A DNA stretch of 64,000 bases from Nocardia sp. NBC_01730 (GCF_035920445.1 NZ_CP109162.1:1674001-1738000); one strand, 5' to 3'; positions 7,608-16,725 are shown, counted from the first letter of the stretch. The notes: a model not told the origin generated them from the sequence alone. Program-made: numbers and translations.

Positions 7608-7889
7608 GCGCTCCTCCAGGTTCGTCGCGGTGGTCCGGTCGCCTCGCGAGTATGGCGGTCGGCACCGACAGCTTCGGCGGGGCTGGGTGCGGCCATGGGA
7701 CCCACTCGGCGATCGCGTCCAACCGACCGGCGCGGGTGCGCAGGACAATTCCTTTTGGTCGTCGGCGTCCGATCGGTGCCGCTCGTCTGAAACATCGGAG
7801 CTGCTCACATTCTCGGACAACACTGTATGAACAACTTTCGACCCGGCCACGCAGGGCGGCGGCCGAGGCGCATGGGTGCAGCAAAATTG

Positions 7890-10097
7890 CTAGGCCACCC
7901 GTTCGAGCGCGCGCAGGTCTGCATCCAGCTTTCTGAACAACCAATAGACGGCGATGAACGCGAGCCCGGAGGCCGCGCACAACCCCAGAACCGAGTCGCG
8001 CACGAGCGGAAGCTCCGCAGGTTCGAGGGCACTGAATCCGGCCAGCACCCCAACCAGCGGCACTGACGCCGTCACCGCAAGATAGACCGTGGTTCTTCGA
8101 CGCAGCGCGCGAAGATTTGCGGAGTCGCGCGCCGTGGTGCGGCCGTGGCGCAAATAGATGGGATAAACACAGCGGACGACGTAGAACGTCGAAAGGAAAA
8201 ACGTGTAGGCAACCGAGATTGTGCCCGCCACCAGAACGGTCGTTGCCGCATGGACCAGCATCCGCGCCGGGAGGTCGGTAAACCGGACAAGCAGCATCAC
8301 CCCCGTCACGGTTCCGAGAACCGCGAACAGAAGAGTGTTCATCGCACACAGATCGCCCCAAAATAGTGTTCCCGACCGCACCCGCGCGAGCATTACCTCG
8401 TCGTAGCGTCTGCCATGGCGCAAGCCACGAGGAACAGCGAGCAAATCACGCGATATGTATACGTAGACGAGGACGGACAGCGGCAAGGCACAGAGGTCGA
8501 AAATGGTGGTGCCCCGGTAGAGCTGCGAGGCGGTGGCATCGGGCAGGCGCGCGGCGATCAGTTCCTGGAGGTGCGCAGCCAGGTAGACATGAGCTAGGCC
8601 GACGCCGACCATCGAAGATGACCACAGGACGGGGGTGGGCCGTCGGGAAAGTCGTGTCCGCCAACTGTTCGGCGGCGGATAGACCAGGTCGCGGGCCCTT
8701 TCCTCGAGGCACAAGTCGAGCTGCTTGGCCAATTCCGTGCCGCACGAGTAGCGGTCTTCGCGGTCGGGCGACAGACACTTCAACAGCACTCGACGCAACG
8801 CCATGGGGCAATCCGAAGGAAGCTCCGCCAGGAACTTCGACTCGACGGGTCTGCGCCGCAGTTCGAGCATGCGGGCCAGCGACGTCTCCGACTCGCCGGC
8901 GGACCTTTGGTCCGCGAATGGGCGGTGTCCTGTGAGCAACTCCCAGAGCATGACGGCCAGCGCGAAGATGTCGCTTCGAGTGTCGAGGTCGGCGGCGGTC
9001 GTCAGCAAGTCCGGATGGCAGGCTTCGAGCTGTTCGGGCGACATGTACGCCAGTGATCCACCGAAGTAGGCCAGGGGACTTGTGCCTTTGACGCGTTTGC
9101 TGGAGCTGACGTTGAAGTCGGCCAACTTCGGAATTCCCTCGGCGCTCAACAGCACGTTCGCGGGTTTGATGTCTCGATGCAACACCCCTCGTTCAGATGC
9201 GTGTTGCAGCGCGTCCGCGAGTCGGCGGCCCAGCCAGGCGATGGTCTCCGGCCACGTCAGTGCGGCGGTCCGTGTTCGAACAGCTGATTCTGCGGGCCGA
9301 ACCTCGCCCTTCTGCGCGAGTACCTCGTCGACGGCATCGAGCAGTAGTTGCCCACTGCGGTGCTCCTGTGGCGTCGAGCGCAGCAAGTGCCGCACATCGA
9401 GCAGCGTTCCCCCCGGTAGGTATTGCATATAGAGCAGCTTCAGCTCGCCGTCGGCGATGAGTCGCTGGTCGAAAATGCGCACGATGTACTCGTGGTCCAA
9501 TTGGGCGAGGGTCTGCGGCTCGATGCCGTGATTGTGGGAAATCTTGACCGCGACCAGTCGCTGCATCGATTGTTGCCGAGCGAGATACACCTGGGCGAAG
9601 GCGCCGGCCCCGATCCTCATCAGGAGGTCGAAGTCCTCGACATGGTCGCCGACATCGATGGCGTCGAGGGCTACTTGGGCACTTGGACGAGCAATCATCG
9701 TGCTGCGGTAATCGCTCGGGAGCTGTGCCAGTTCAGGGCCGGCCGCCATGGGGGTGGCCTCAGCGATCATGGTCGCCGGTGCGGGCGAACCGCGGCGCAT
9801 AGCGTGGAATTCCTCGTAGACCAACTCGGCTGGAAGCGGACCGTTCTGCAGCTCTGCAAATTCCGCACGATATTCGACCAGTCGTTTGGGAAAGTGATAG
9901 CGAAGCCAGCGGTATTCGAGGTCGATCTTGATCAGTTCGATCAAGATCGTTCGGCGCTGAGCCGGTTCACCGGGTAGGTATGCCGACAGGTCGGGTGGGG
10001 ACCCGGACGCCCAAGCCTCTGAAAACAGTGCCACGACAGTGGCAAGCGCTGTGCGGGTTCGTTCAGCTGAATCGACCAGATCGATCGGCTCGTGCAT
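7890..10097 (-). CDS. Membrane Ser/Thr protein kinase with planctomycete-like N-terminus
   Basis: 735 residues. Residues 1-150 contain IELIKIDLEYRWLRYHFPKR, a pattern I associate with planctomycete kinases rather than Pkn-type actinobacterial kinases. The kinase domain follows: IGAGAFAQVYLA, AVKIS lysine, HRDIKPANVLL catalytic loop, MSPEQ activation segment. The magnesium-binding motif is DFN instead of DFG. After residue 480 several hydrophobic segments anchor the protein, including LLFAVLGTVTGVMLLV and LVGVLAGFSAL, with no obvious extracellular sensor. It is the first gene of the minus-strand kinase, pentapeptide, PP2C set. Confidence 0.87.
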   Translation of the reverse strand: MHEPIDLVDSAERTRTALATVVALFSEAWASGSPPDLSAYLPGEPAQRRTILIELIKIDLEYRWLRYHFPKRLVEYRAEFAELQNGPLPAELVYEEFHAMRRGSPAPATMIAEATPMAAGPELAQLPSDYRSTMIARPSAQVALDAIDVGDHVEDFDLLMRIGAGAFAQVYLARQQSMQRLVAVKISHNHGIEPQTLAQLDHEYIVRIFDQRLIADGELKLLYMQYLPGGTLLDVRHLLRSTPQEHRSGQLLLDAVDEVLAQKGEVRPAESAVRTRTAALTWPETIAWLGRRLADALQHASERGVLHRDIKPANVLLSAEGIPKLADFNVSSSKRVKGTSPLAYFGGSLAYMSPEQLEACHPDLLTTAADLDTRSDIFALAVMLWELLTGHRPFADQRSAGESETSLARMLELRRRPVESKFLAELPSDCPMALRRVLLKCLSPDREDRYSCGTELAKQLDLCLEERARDLVYPPPNSWRTRLSRRPTPVLWSSSMVGVGLAHVYLAAHLQELIAARLPDATASQLYRGTTIFDLCALPLSVLVYVYISRDLLAVPRGLRHGRRYDEVMLARVRSGTLFWGDLCAMNTLLFAVLGTVTGVMLLVRFTDLPARMLVHAATTVLVAGTISVAYTFFLSTFYVVRCVYPIYLRHGRTTARDSANLRALRRRTTVYLAVTASVPLVGVLAGFSALEPAELPLVRDSVLGLCAASGLAFIAVYWLFRKLDADLRALERVA

Positions 10098-10135
10098 AGG
10101 TAGCTCGAGATCAGCCCCAGGCGATCACATGGCGG

Positions 10136-10177
10136 CTACGCGCGATGCGGCCCGATACCGTAGTTGCCCCACATCAT
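10136..10177 (-). CDS. 13-residue ORF, SHOCT-protein remnant or leader peptide
   Basis: ATG ATG opens at 10177 after a perfect AAGGAG site and gives MMWGNYGIGPHRA, stopping 38 bases before the kinase start. MMWG-N-x-G openings are typical of small actinobacterial SHOCT-type membrane proteins, so this may be the head of a deleted gene. It might instead act as a leader for the kinase, whose own ribosome site is weak. Confidence 0.3.
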   Translation of the reverse strand: MMWGNYGIGPHRA

Positions 10178-10647
10178 CTCCTTATCACCAGTCCTCCCTG
10201 CTCAAGGGTATCGCTCCGAAACAAGCGCATGGGCGGCAACAGCGGGGATCGGCCACGGCAAACATGCTCAGGAGAACACTGGGGCCCGCCGGCGCTGCTC
10301 GTGCACTACGTCATGAACCGGAGGGCATGGTCGTGGCGCCGGGTGTCGTGCCAGGACACGCGTGGCACCCGAATAAAACCGCGGTGGTTCCAAACGGTGA
10401 CTCCGACCCACCGAGCGCTGAGCATGGATCACTGCGGCGCGCCTAGGAGGCGCACCGTGGCGGCACCCGAACCGCACTGTGCAGGTCCCCGCCGCCACGC
10501 CGTTCGCGGCGTCGTCCAGCAGCTGAGCACCGCGCGGCCGGTATGGCCGTGACACCCCCCGTTAGCGGTGCGGCGCCCGACGCGGCGACAATGGTCTACC
10601 GGTTCGGCCCACCGGCCGCGCACGGCAGACCGTTTCGTGAGGGAGTC
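10178..10647. other. Intergenic region between divergent kinase and APC transporter
   Basis: 470 bases. No gene is supported on either strand; open frames lack G/C third-position bias. It should contain the promoters of both divergent genes. Confidence 0.45.
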
Positions 10648-12042
10648 ATGACCACCGCACCAGCTGGGCGATGGCGCCGCCGCCTGCCCGACACCGCGAC
10701 GATCGAGGTAGGCGCGCCCACGCTCGCGCGCACGCTCGGACGACTCGATCTCACCGCCATGGGCGTCGGAACCATCGTCGGTGCGGGGATCTTCGTCATC
10801 ACCGGCGTGGCCGCCGCCGAGAAGGCCGGGCCCGCGATCATGCTGTCGTTCGCCCTGGCCGGAACCATCTGCGTGCTGGTGGCGCTGTGCTACAGCGAGC
10901 TCGCGGCAATGGTGCCCGTCTCCGGCAGCGCCTACACCTACACCTACGCGACGCTCGGCGAAGGCCCGGCGTTCCTCGTCGGGTGGAACCTGCTGCTGGA
11001 GTTCGTCATCGCCGGTGCCGCGGTGGCCATCGGCTGGTCCGGTACGACGGTGTCGGCACTGGACTCGCTGTTCGGCATCACCATCCCGAAGGCGCTGGCC
11101 GCGGGACCTGGCGAAGGCGGCGTGGTGAACCTGCCCGCCGTGCTGATCATCGCCGCGATCGTCGCGGTGCTGGTCGGCGAGGTCACCCTCACGGCGCGGA
11201 TCACCAAGGCCCTCGTGGGGGTGACCATCGGCGTGCTGGTGCTGGTGGTGGCCGTCGGCGCGCCGCACATCGACGTCGGCAACTGGACGCCGTACGCGCC
11301 GTTCGGGCTCGGCGGCGTCATAGGCGGAGCGGCAATCGCGTTCTTCGCGTTCCTCGGCTTCGACGTCGTGGCCGCATCGGCGGAGGAAGCCCGTGAACCA
11401 CGCCGGGACGTGCCGTTCGCCATCATCGGCACGGTGCTCATCGCCACTCTGCTCTACGCGCTGGTCAGTGCGGTGCTCACCGGAATGGTTCCGTTCGCGT
11501 CGCTGAACAACGGTGCGCCGATCGCGACCGCGTTCGGCGGGCTGCACATCGGCTGGATCGGCAACGTCATCGTGATCGCTTCGATCATCGCCCTCACCAA
11601 AGGGCTACTGTTGATCGTGTACGCACAGGTGCGGCTGATGTTCGCGATGTGCCGCGACCGGCTGCTCCCGTACCGACTGGCGGCGACCGGCAAGCGCTCG
11701 ACCCCGGCGCGGTTGACGCTGCTGCTCGGCGGCGTCGGCGCGGCGATCGCGGGGCTGCTTCCGATCGATATCGTGGTCGAGTTGGTGAACATCGGCGCGC
11801 TGTCGGCGTTCGCAGTGGTATGTGTCGGGGTGCTGGTGCTGCGCCGGGTTGAGCCGGATCGCGAGCGCCCGTTCCGCACCCCGCTCGTTCCGCTGATTCC
11901 GGTTCTCGCGCTCATCGGCTGTGTATTGCTCGCGACCACCCTCGATGCGCTCACCTGGGTGCGGTTCGCAGTGTGGGTACTCGTCGGCACCGCGGTCTAT
12001 TTCGGCTACGGACGCAAGCGCTCCACGCTCGTTGGGAAGTGA
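10648..12042 (+). CDS. APC-family amino acid permease (YfnA/CAT-like)
   Basis: 464 residues with about 12 membrane segments. The start of helix 1, GVGTIVGAGIFVITG, is the APC substrate-binding signature, and FFAFLGFDVVAASAEEAREP is the conserved helix 6 segment. It probably imports a cationic or neutral amino acid by proton symport or exchange. The ATG at 10648 has GAGGGAG six bases upstream; the earlier in-frame start adds 35 non-conserved residues. No transport partner gene is adjacent. Confidence 0.88.
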   Translation: MTTAPAGRWRRRLPDTATIEVGAPTLARTLGRLDLTAMGVGTIVGAGIFVITGVAAAEKAGPAIMLSFALAGTICVLVALCYSELAAMVPVSGSAYTYTYATLGEGPAFLVGWNLLLEFVIAGAAVAIGWSGTTVSALDSLFGITIPKALAAGPGEGGVVNLPAVLIIAAIVAVLVGEVTLTARITKALVGVTIGVLVLVVAVGAPHIDVGNWTPYAPFGLGGVIGGAAIAFFAFLGFDVVAASAEEAREPRRDVPFAIIGTVLIATLLYALVSAVLTGMVPFASLNNGAPIATAFGGLHIGWIGNVIVIASIIALTKGLLLIVYAQVRLMFAMCRDRLLPYRLAATGKRSTPARLTLLLGGVGAAIAGLLPIDIVVELVNIGALSAFAVVCVGVLVLRRVEPDRERPFRTPLVPLIPVLALIGCVLLATTLDALTWVRFAVWVLVGTAVYFGYGRKRSTLVGK

Positions 12043-12443
12043 CGCTCCGCCCCTCCTGGGTCGGGTAATCTCACAATGAGCACGAAACGCGTTGCGTCTT
12101 CGTTCCCGACACCGACCCCAGCGCCCTAGCCCAGCAGTCCTGAGTCAGGCCGCCACGAAGAACAGGCCCACACCATAGGCGTTGCCGACGGACACGAAGG
12201 GTGGGCGGTTCGCCGGGCCGGGCGCTGCCGCTACACCAAGCGCGCCGCTCCGCCGCGATCCAACTGAGGCAGGTTCCGGTCGGATGCAACAAAAATCATC
12301 CCCCAGCGGGTGGTGTGTGGACACACCGTCGAACAGCCGCTCCTGGTAGCTCTGATGAGATCGCTCCAATCTCAGCCCTGGGCTCCGGCCCCGGCAAACA
12401 CGCCGCACGAATCGGCCGACGCCGTCGCGTCCTTTAGGGTCGA
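12043..12443. other. Intergenic region with a coding-like minus-strand tail
   Basis: 401 bases. On the minus strand a frame ending at 12145 reads GVAAAPGPANRPPFVSVGNA then YGVGLFFVAA with strong G/C third-position bias for about 35 codons. It has no start or recognisable family, so it may be the 3' end of a deleted gene. Confidence 0.3.
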
Positions 12444-13067
12444 GTGGTGACCTGGACAGTGGGATTCGACCTCGATATGACGCTGATCGACTCGCGACCA
12501 GGTGTCGCCCAGGCCATCGACACCGTTGCCGCCGAATTCGATCTCTCGCTCTCCGGTGCGGAGTTCGCCGATCGGCTCGGGCCGCCACTGGCCAGCCTGC
12601 TGGTCGAAGCCGGGGCCCCGGACGAACTCGTTCCCGCGCTGGTCGCGCGCTACCGCGCGCTCTACCCGGCCATCGTGCCCAGCATTCCCGCGATGCCCGG
12701 CGCGCAGGCCGCGTTGGCCGCGATCCAGGCGCGCGGCGGGCGGGTGCTTGTCATCACCGGCAAGCACGCCCCGCTCGCCCAGCTGCACATCGACGAACTC
12801 GGCTGGCGAATCGACCATCTCGCGGGTGATGTGTGGTCGGCGGCCAAGGCGACCGCGTTGCGCGAACAGCGGGCAGATCTATTCGTCGGCGACCATGTCG
12901 GCGACATGCGCGCAGCGAGGGCCGCCGACGTTGTCGCGGTGGGCGTCACCACCGGGCCGTGCGCGGCCGACGAGCTACGTGCGGCGGGCGCCGACGTGGT
13001 GCTCGCGGACCTGACCGAGTTCCCCGGCTGGCTCGCGACGGAGTTCGGCGCGGCCGTCGCGGGCTAG
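12444..13067 (+). CDS. HAD-family hydrolase
   Basis: 207 residues. Motif I is FDLDMTLIDS near residue 8, with the nucleophile Asp and the general-acid Asp two residues on. Motif II is VLVITGKH near residue 100, and the acidic motif is LFVGDHVGDMRAA. The all-alpha cap between motifs I and II makes it subclass I, like phosphoglycolate phosphatases. It hydrolyses a small phosphate ester not identifiable from sequence. Tandem GTG codons at 12444 and 12447 could both start it. A hairpin follows the stop. Confidence 0.86.
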   Translation: MVTWTVGFDLDMTLIDSRPGVAQAIDTVAAEFDLSLSGAEFADRLGPPLASLLVEAGAPDELVPALVARYRALYPAIVPSIPAMPGAQAALAAIQARGGRVLVITGKHAPLAQLHIDELGWRIDHLAGDVWSAAKATALREQRADLFVGDHVGDMRAARAADVVAVGVTTGPCAADELRAAGADVVLADLTEFPGWLATEFGAAVAG

Positions 13068-13072
13068 CGGGC

Positions 13073-13101
13073 ACTCCGAGGCGTCCGATCACGCTCGGAG
13101 T
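13073..13101. terminator. Hairpin after the HAD gene
   Basis: ACTCCGAG (13073-13080) and CTCGGAGT (13094-13101), a perfect 8-bp stem with a 13-base loop, starting 6 bases after the stop. No T tract. Confidence 0.45.
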
Positions 13102-13187
13102 ATCGGGCGGTGCAGGTGTTCGGCAGGTGCGGCCGCATCGATGGGTCCCGGGGTGATCATGTTCAGCGCGGTCTTCGACGCCGGACC

Positions 13188-14045
13188 GTGGATCGAACCG
13201 AGCTGGCCGCATTACTCAGGCACACACGCGACCGGGTGCGCCCGGGCGACATCGGCCTGCCCGCGGGCTCGCGCCGACAGGTAACCGGGCTGCGCCGCGA
13301 GGAAGTCGCGCAGCTCGCGGGCGTCAGCGTGGACTACGTGGTGGGGTTGGAGCAGGGGCGTGGCCCCCGTCCGTCCAGCTCGGTGCTCGCCGCACTCGCC
13401 CGTGCGCTACGGCTGAACGATGAGGATCGCACCCTGCTATTCCAGTTCGCGGGCGCGGCGCAACCGCAGGAGGGCCGGATAGAAATGGTCGTCCAGCCGA
13501 GTGTATTGCGCCTACTCGACCGGATGGCGGATCTGCCCGCCCTGGCGCTCTCGGCGAAAGCTGATGTGCTGGCGTGGAATTCGATGGCGACGGCGCTGCT
13601 CGGCGACTTCACCGCTTGGCCGCCCACGCAGCGCAACATCATCTGGCAGCGTTTCCTCGGCACCGATCGTGGGCGGGTCGCGATGACGCCCGCCGAGGCC
13701 GACTTCGCCGCGATGTTCTCGGTGGCGAGCCTGCGCGGCGCCCGTGCTCGCTACCCCGACGATCCCGGCCTGCTCCGCCTGATCTCCGAATTGCGTTCCC
13801 GCAGTCCGTGTTTCGAGCAGCTGTGGAACGAGCGGCGCTCCGGGCAGTGGCGCAGCGCGAGCGAGACCGTTGATCACCCGGAGCTCGGGCCGTTGCGGCT
13901 GGAGTGCGACACCCTGCTGGTCCCGGATACCGACCAGGCCGTGGTCGTCTACTCCGCGGCCCTCGGCAGTCGCGAATCCTCGGCGCTGGATCTGCTCCTG
14001 GTTACCGGAACGCAACAGTTCACCGTGGCGGAGCCTTCCGGCTAG
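13188..14045 (+). CDS. XRE-family regulator with MmyB-like ligand domain
   Basis: 285 residues. The N-terminal helix-turn-helix reads TGLRREEVAQLAGVSVDYVV then LEQGRGPRPSSSVLAALARA, typical of Cro/C1-type DNA binding. From about residue 100 the protein follows the MmyB-like ligand-binding family (LPALALSAKADVLAWNSMA, RNIIWQRFL), a PAS-related pocket that may bind a lipid. Members usually control an adjacent gene; the HAD hydrolase precedes it on the same strand. The GTG at 13188 (VDRTELAALL) is chosen because upstream sequence is not conserved; a start further up remains possible. Confidence 0.83.
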   Translation: MDRTELAALLRHTRDRVRPGDIGLPAGSRRQVTGLRREEVAQLAGVSVDYVVGLEQGRGPRPSSSVLAALARALRLNDEDRTLLFQFAGAAQPQEGRIEMVVQPSVLRLLDRMADLPALALSAKADVLAWNSMATALLGDFTAWPPTQRNIIWQRFLGTDRGRVAMTPAEADFAAMFSVASLRGARARYPDDPGLLRLISELRSRSPCFEQLWNERRSGQWRSASETVDHPELGPLRLECDTLLVPDTDQAVVVYSAALGSRESSALDLLLVTGTQQFTVAEPSG

Positions 14046-14107
14046 GCCGAGAATCCTGCCCTACGCCACCTTGTGTCGGCGCAGGTATTCGTTCTCCGCC
14101 GTTGCCT

Positions 14108-14275
14108 GCCATTTGGGCGCTCGACGCCGCGCACAAGGTGAGCGGACCCGGCGTGCAGATCAGCGATCCCGAGCACAACTGTGCCGACATCCGCGCCGCC
14201 GACGCCCTACTCCCGCACGCCCGGCTGCGGCGACGCCTCGTGGCGGTACACCCTGCTCTGGCGAAACCCGCGTAA
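14108..14275 (+). other. Coding-like 3' fragment, family not recognised
   Basis: The frame ending in TAA at 14275 reads LPAIWALDAAHKVSGPGVQI then SDPEHNCADIRAADALLPHA with strong G/C third-position bias. It has no start codon of its own and the upstream frame lacks coding bias. It probably is the tail of a deleted gene. Confidence 0.33.
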
Positions 14276-14316
14276 TCGCCCTCCCGGCAGGCGGAGCGCC
14301 GGGATACAGTCGTAGC

Positions 14317-14604
14317 ATGACGTCGCCTCGGGACCATAGAACGCGGAAGGTCACCGTCACGCTTCCCGAAGATGTCGTCGCGATTCTCGAACGGTGGCGC
14401 GCGGCCGGGAACATCGACTCGGTGTCCGCGTTCGTCGCCGCATCGGTGCGGGCGGGGATCAACCAGTCCGAATCGCTGGCCAAGCTGGAGGAGGTCTTCG
14501 GCGGACGCCCGCCGCTGGATCTGATCAACCGCGCCCGCGCCGCACAGGGGCTACCGCCGCTGTCCGAAGAGGAGGCGGGCGGCCCTCACGCCGGCGCGGC
14601 GTGA
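14317..14604 (+). CDS. Antitoxin of a PIN toxin pair
   Basis: 95 residues. The N-terminal half, RKVTVTLPEDVVAILERWRA, resembles ribbon-helix-helix antitoxins, which bind DNA as dimers and wrap the toxin with an acidic C-terminus (here LSEEEAGGP). The ATG at 14317 has no clear ribosome site, so a leaderless message is possible. Its stop overlaps the toxin start by 4 bases, the usual coupling for such modules. Autoregulation is expected from the family. Confidence 0.75.
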   Translation: MTSPRDHRTRKVTVTLPEDVVAILERWRAAGNIDSVSAFVAASVRAGINQSESLAKLEEVFGGRPPLDLINRARAAQGLPPLSEEEAGGPHAGAA

Positions 14605-15008
14605 GGGCCCGGGCTCTGGGTGGCGTCGTCTTCGACGCCGCCGCTGTCATCGCGTTCGCCAACCGCGCCAACTACGCCCAGGCGGTCACTTGGGCGACGG
14701 TGAGCGCGGGCAACACTATCGTGGTTCCGAGCACCGTTCTCGCGGCGGCGCGGGCGCACATTCGGGCCGACCGGCTCGACATCCTGGCCGTGCTGCTCGG
14801 ACTGCCGCACACCGTGATCCCGGCCTTCGATCGAACGACCGCGGAACGCCTCGGCGTCGACATCATCGGCAACCCGACGGCCGAAGCGCTGATCGCGGCG
14901 GGCCACGCCACCCGCGAAGCGGTCGCGCGGGATTGGCCTTGCCTTACCAGCCGTCCGAAGAAGCTCCGCCAGATCGACCCCCGCGTCATTATCGACCCGC
15001 TGCCCTGA
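14601..15008 (+). CDS. PIN-domain toxin, VapC-like
   Basis: 135 residues starting with GTG inside the GTGA overlap with the antitoxin. GGVVFDAAAVIAFANR carries the first PIN aspartate. IPAFDRTTAERLG and TAEALIAAGHA match the middle of VapC proteins, with Glu where Asp is more usual, and the end CLTSRPKKLRQIDPRV matches the typical VapC C-terminus. Family members are Mg-dependent RNases that cut tRNA or rRNA. The second acidic position is not obvious, so activity is uncertain. Confidence 0.74.
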   Translation: MRARALGGVVFDAAAVIAFANRANYAQAVTWATVSAGNTIVVPSTVLAAARAHIRADRLDILAVLLGLPHTVIPAFDRTTAERLGVDIIGNPTAEALIAAGHATREAVARDWPCLTSRPKKLRQIDPRVIIDPLP

Positions 15009-15025
15009 CTTCCGCCGCGCGGCGC

Positions 15026-15910
15026 TCAGCGCAGTAGTTGGATGACGGGGGCGAGCTTTTCCATGCTGTCCTCGAGAACGGTGACGTAGCTGATGCCGTA
15101 ACGGTCGCGGCGGCCACGAAGGCGATCGGCCATCTCCTCCGGGGTGCCGATGAGCAGGATGGGGTGTTCTTCCGGGGTGTCGGCGACATCGGGAGGCAAC
15201 GCGGGGCCGAAGATCTCGAGGACGCTCGCGCGTTCGGCGGGCGGGACCACGCGCTGGACCAGTATGTTGAACTCGACCTTGTCGAGGCGAGGGCCGAGCA
15301 GTTCGCGCACGTAGGCGACGCGCTCCTCCGTTTCGGCAAGTCCAGCCATCTGCAGTGGCGCGCCGTTGCGTGCGGCGGCCGCGCCGGTGAAGGCGATAAT
15401 ATCGGCGTGCTCCGCGGCCACGCGCAGCAGCCGGTCGCCCCAGCCGCCGATGAGCAGAGGCGGACCGCACGGCTGCGAGGGTCGCGGCTGATACTCCGGA
15501 TCGGCGAACAGGCGACGCAGCGTGATCACTGTGTTCTCCAGGTGCTCGACCCGCTTGCGCCCGCTCTCGAACGGGATCCCAGCGGCCTCGAACTCCGCCT
15601 GCACGTAGCCCGCCCCGAGGCCGAGTTCGACTCGTCCGTCGGTGAACTGATCGGCGCCCGCGGCGTCGCGAGCCAGCAGCACCGGGTTGTAGAAAGGGGT
15701 GTTGAGCACGAACGTGTTCAGCCGTACCCGCTCGGTCGCCTCGGCGGCCAGAATCATCGCAGGGAACGGCGCGGGCAGGCCGAGATGGTCGGCGACGCCG
15801 ATCACGTCGAAGCCGAGTTCCTCTGCCCTACGGCACTTTTCGATCCAACTCGACCGGGATTCGGGAACCACCATGTTGACACCGAACCGAAAGGGGCGCT
15901 GCGCAGTCAC
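15026..15910 (-). CDS. LLM-class F420-dependent oxidoreductase
   Basis: 294 residues of the luciferase-like TIM-barrel family. Visible landmarks are FGVNMVVPESRSSWIEKCRR, GFDVIGVADHLG, DQFTDGRVELGLGAGYVQAE and PPLLIGGWGDRLLRVAAEHA, matching the TIGR03621-like F420 branch. These enzymes transfer hydride between cofactor F420 and diverse small substrates; the substrate is unknown. The gene is convergent with the toxin-antitoxin pair, with 17 bases between stops. Confidence 0.87.
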   Translation of the reverse strand: MTAQRPFRFGVNMVVPESRSSWIEKCRRAEELGFDVIGVADHLGLPAPFPAMILAAEATERVRLNTFVLNTPFYNPVLLARDAAGADQFTDGRVELGLGAGYVQAEFEAAGIPFESGRKRVEHLENTVITLRRLFADPEYQPRPSQPCGPPLLIGGWGDRLLRVAAEHADIIAFTGAAAARNGAPLQMAGLAETEERVAYVRELLGPRLDKVEFNILVQRVVPPAERASVLEIFGPALPPDVADTPEEHPILLIGTPEEMADRLRGRRDRYGISYVTVLEDSMEKLAPVIQLLR

Positions 15911-15969
15911 GCCTCTTGTCTAGCGAATCGGGTTCGGCGCAGTCACCCCGCCCCCCACGATCGCGGGGT

Positions 15970-16239
15970 TCAGCATTGAGCGAGCGTGCCCGCGGCCACG
16001 GCGATCCCGGACAAGGCAACGGCGGCGACCACCGGAATCAGACGGCGCAACACACGCGGGATCGCACCCTCGGGCCGTCGCTCGGCAGGGAGCGTCAGTC
16101 GAACGCCCCTGTCGAAGACCGCGACCGCACGCACCACCCAGTTCGGCAGCTGCCTGTTCGGCACTCGGAACCCACGCGGGTTGAACTCGTCGGCGATGGC
16201 GGCGATCAAAGCGCGCTGGCCAGTTCGAAACCATCGCAT
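15970..16239 (-). pseudogene. Remnant of an NAD-dependent epimerase/reductase
   Basis: 89 codons whose middle, IADEFNPRGFRVPNRQLPNW then VVRAVAVFDRGVRLTLP, is the C-terminal region of extended SDR aldehyde/dihydroflavonol reductases. The Rossmann half, TGxxGxxG motif and YxxxK are all missing. Upstream residues (TGQRAL) look like the family's G-x-R-F segment joined to a later part, and the downstream end (RPEGAI) skips the usual G-W-x-P-R. This suggests deletions on both sides. Confidence 0.55.
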
Positions 16240-16370
16240 CGGTCCTGGTGAACGACGTCATGTAGACCTTCGCCGCGCTGATCGAGCCGAGCGTACCGCC
16301 ACTGAACTAAGGTGGATTCCAAATATTCGCTGTCTGATGCTTCCCCCATTGATCCGAGAGGAAGACACGG

Positions 16371-16682
16371 ATGACCGCACAGCTGGATCCGACGGTGCAG
16401 GAATTCGTCGACGCACTCAACGCCAACGATCAGGACCGGTTCTTCGCGGTACTCACCGACGACGCGACCATGTCCGACGACGGGGTGGAACGCAACCTCG
16501 CCCAGTGGACCGAATCGGAGATCTTCGGCGGCAACGCGCGAATGCAGGTCGAGTCCGTCGGCGACGTCGGCACCGAACTCCTGGCCGACTACACCAACTC
16601 GCGCTGGGGTTCGATGCGCACGAGCTGGCGGTTCACCATCCGCGACGGCAAGATCAGCCGCTTCGAGACCGGGCAGGCCTGA
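16371..16682 (+). CDS. SnoaL-like/NTF2-fold protein
   Basis: 103 residues, the size of a single NTF2-like cone. It starts VQEFVDALNANDQDRFFAVL, then DDATMSDDG, and ends FTIRDGKISRFETGQA, the pattern of SnoaL-like proteins with the final W-x-F-x-I-x-D-G-K strand. The fold binds small hydrophobic ligands or acts as a cyclase or isomerase; no catalytic residues can be assigned. GAGAGGAAGACACGG precedes the ATG. It stands alone between the epimerase remnant and the phosphodiesterase gene. Confidence 0.78.
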   Translation: MTAQLDPTVQEFVDALNANDQDRFFAVLTDDATMSDDGVERNLAQWTESEIFGGNARMQVESVGDVGTELLADYTNSRWGSMRTSWRFTIRDGKISRFETGQA

Positions 16683-16725
16683 GCGCCCTTGCCATCCGGT
16701 CGCCGAACTTGACATTCTGACGGGC

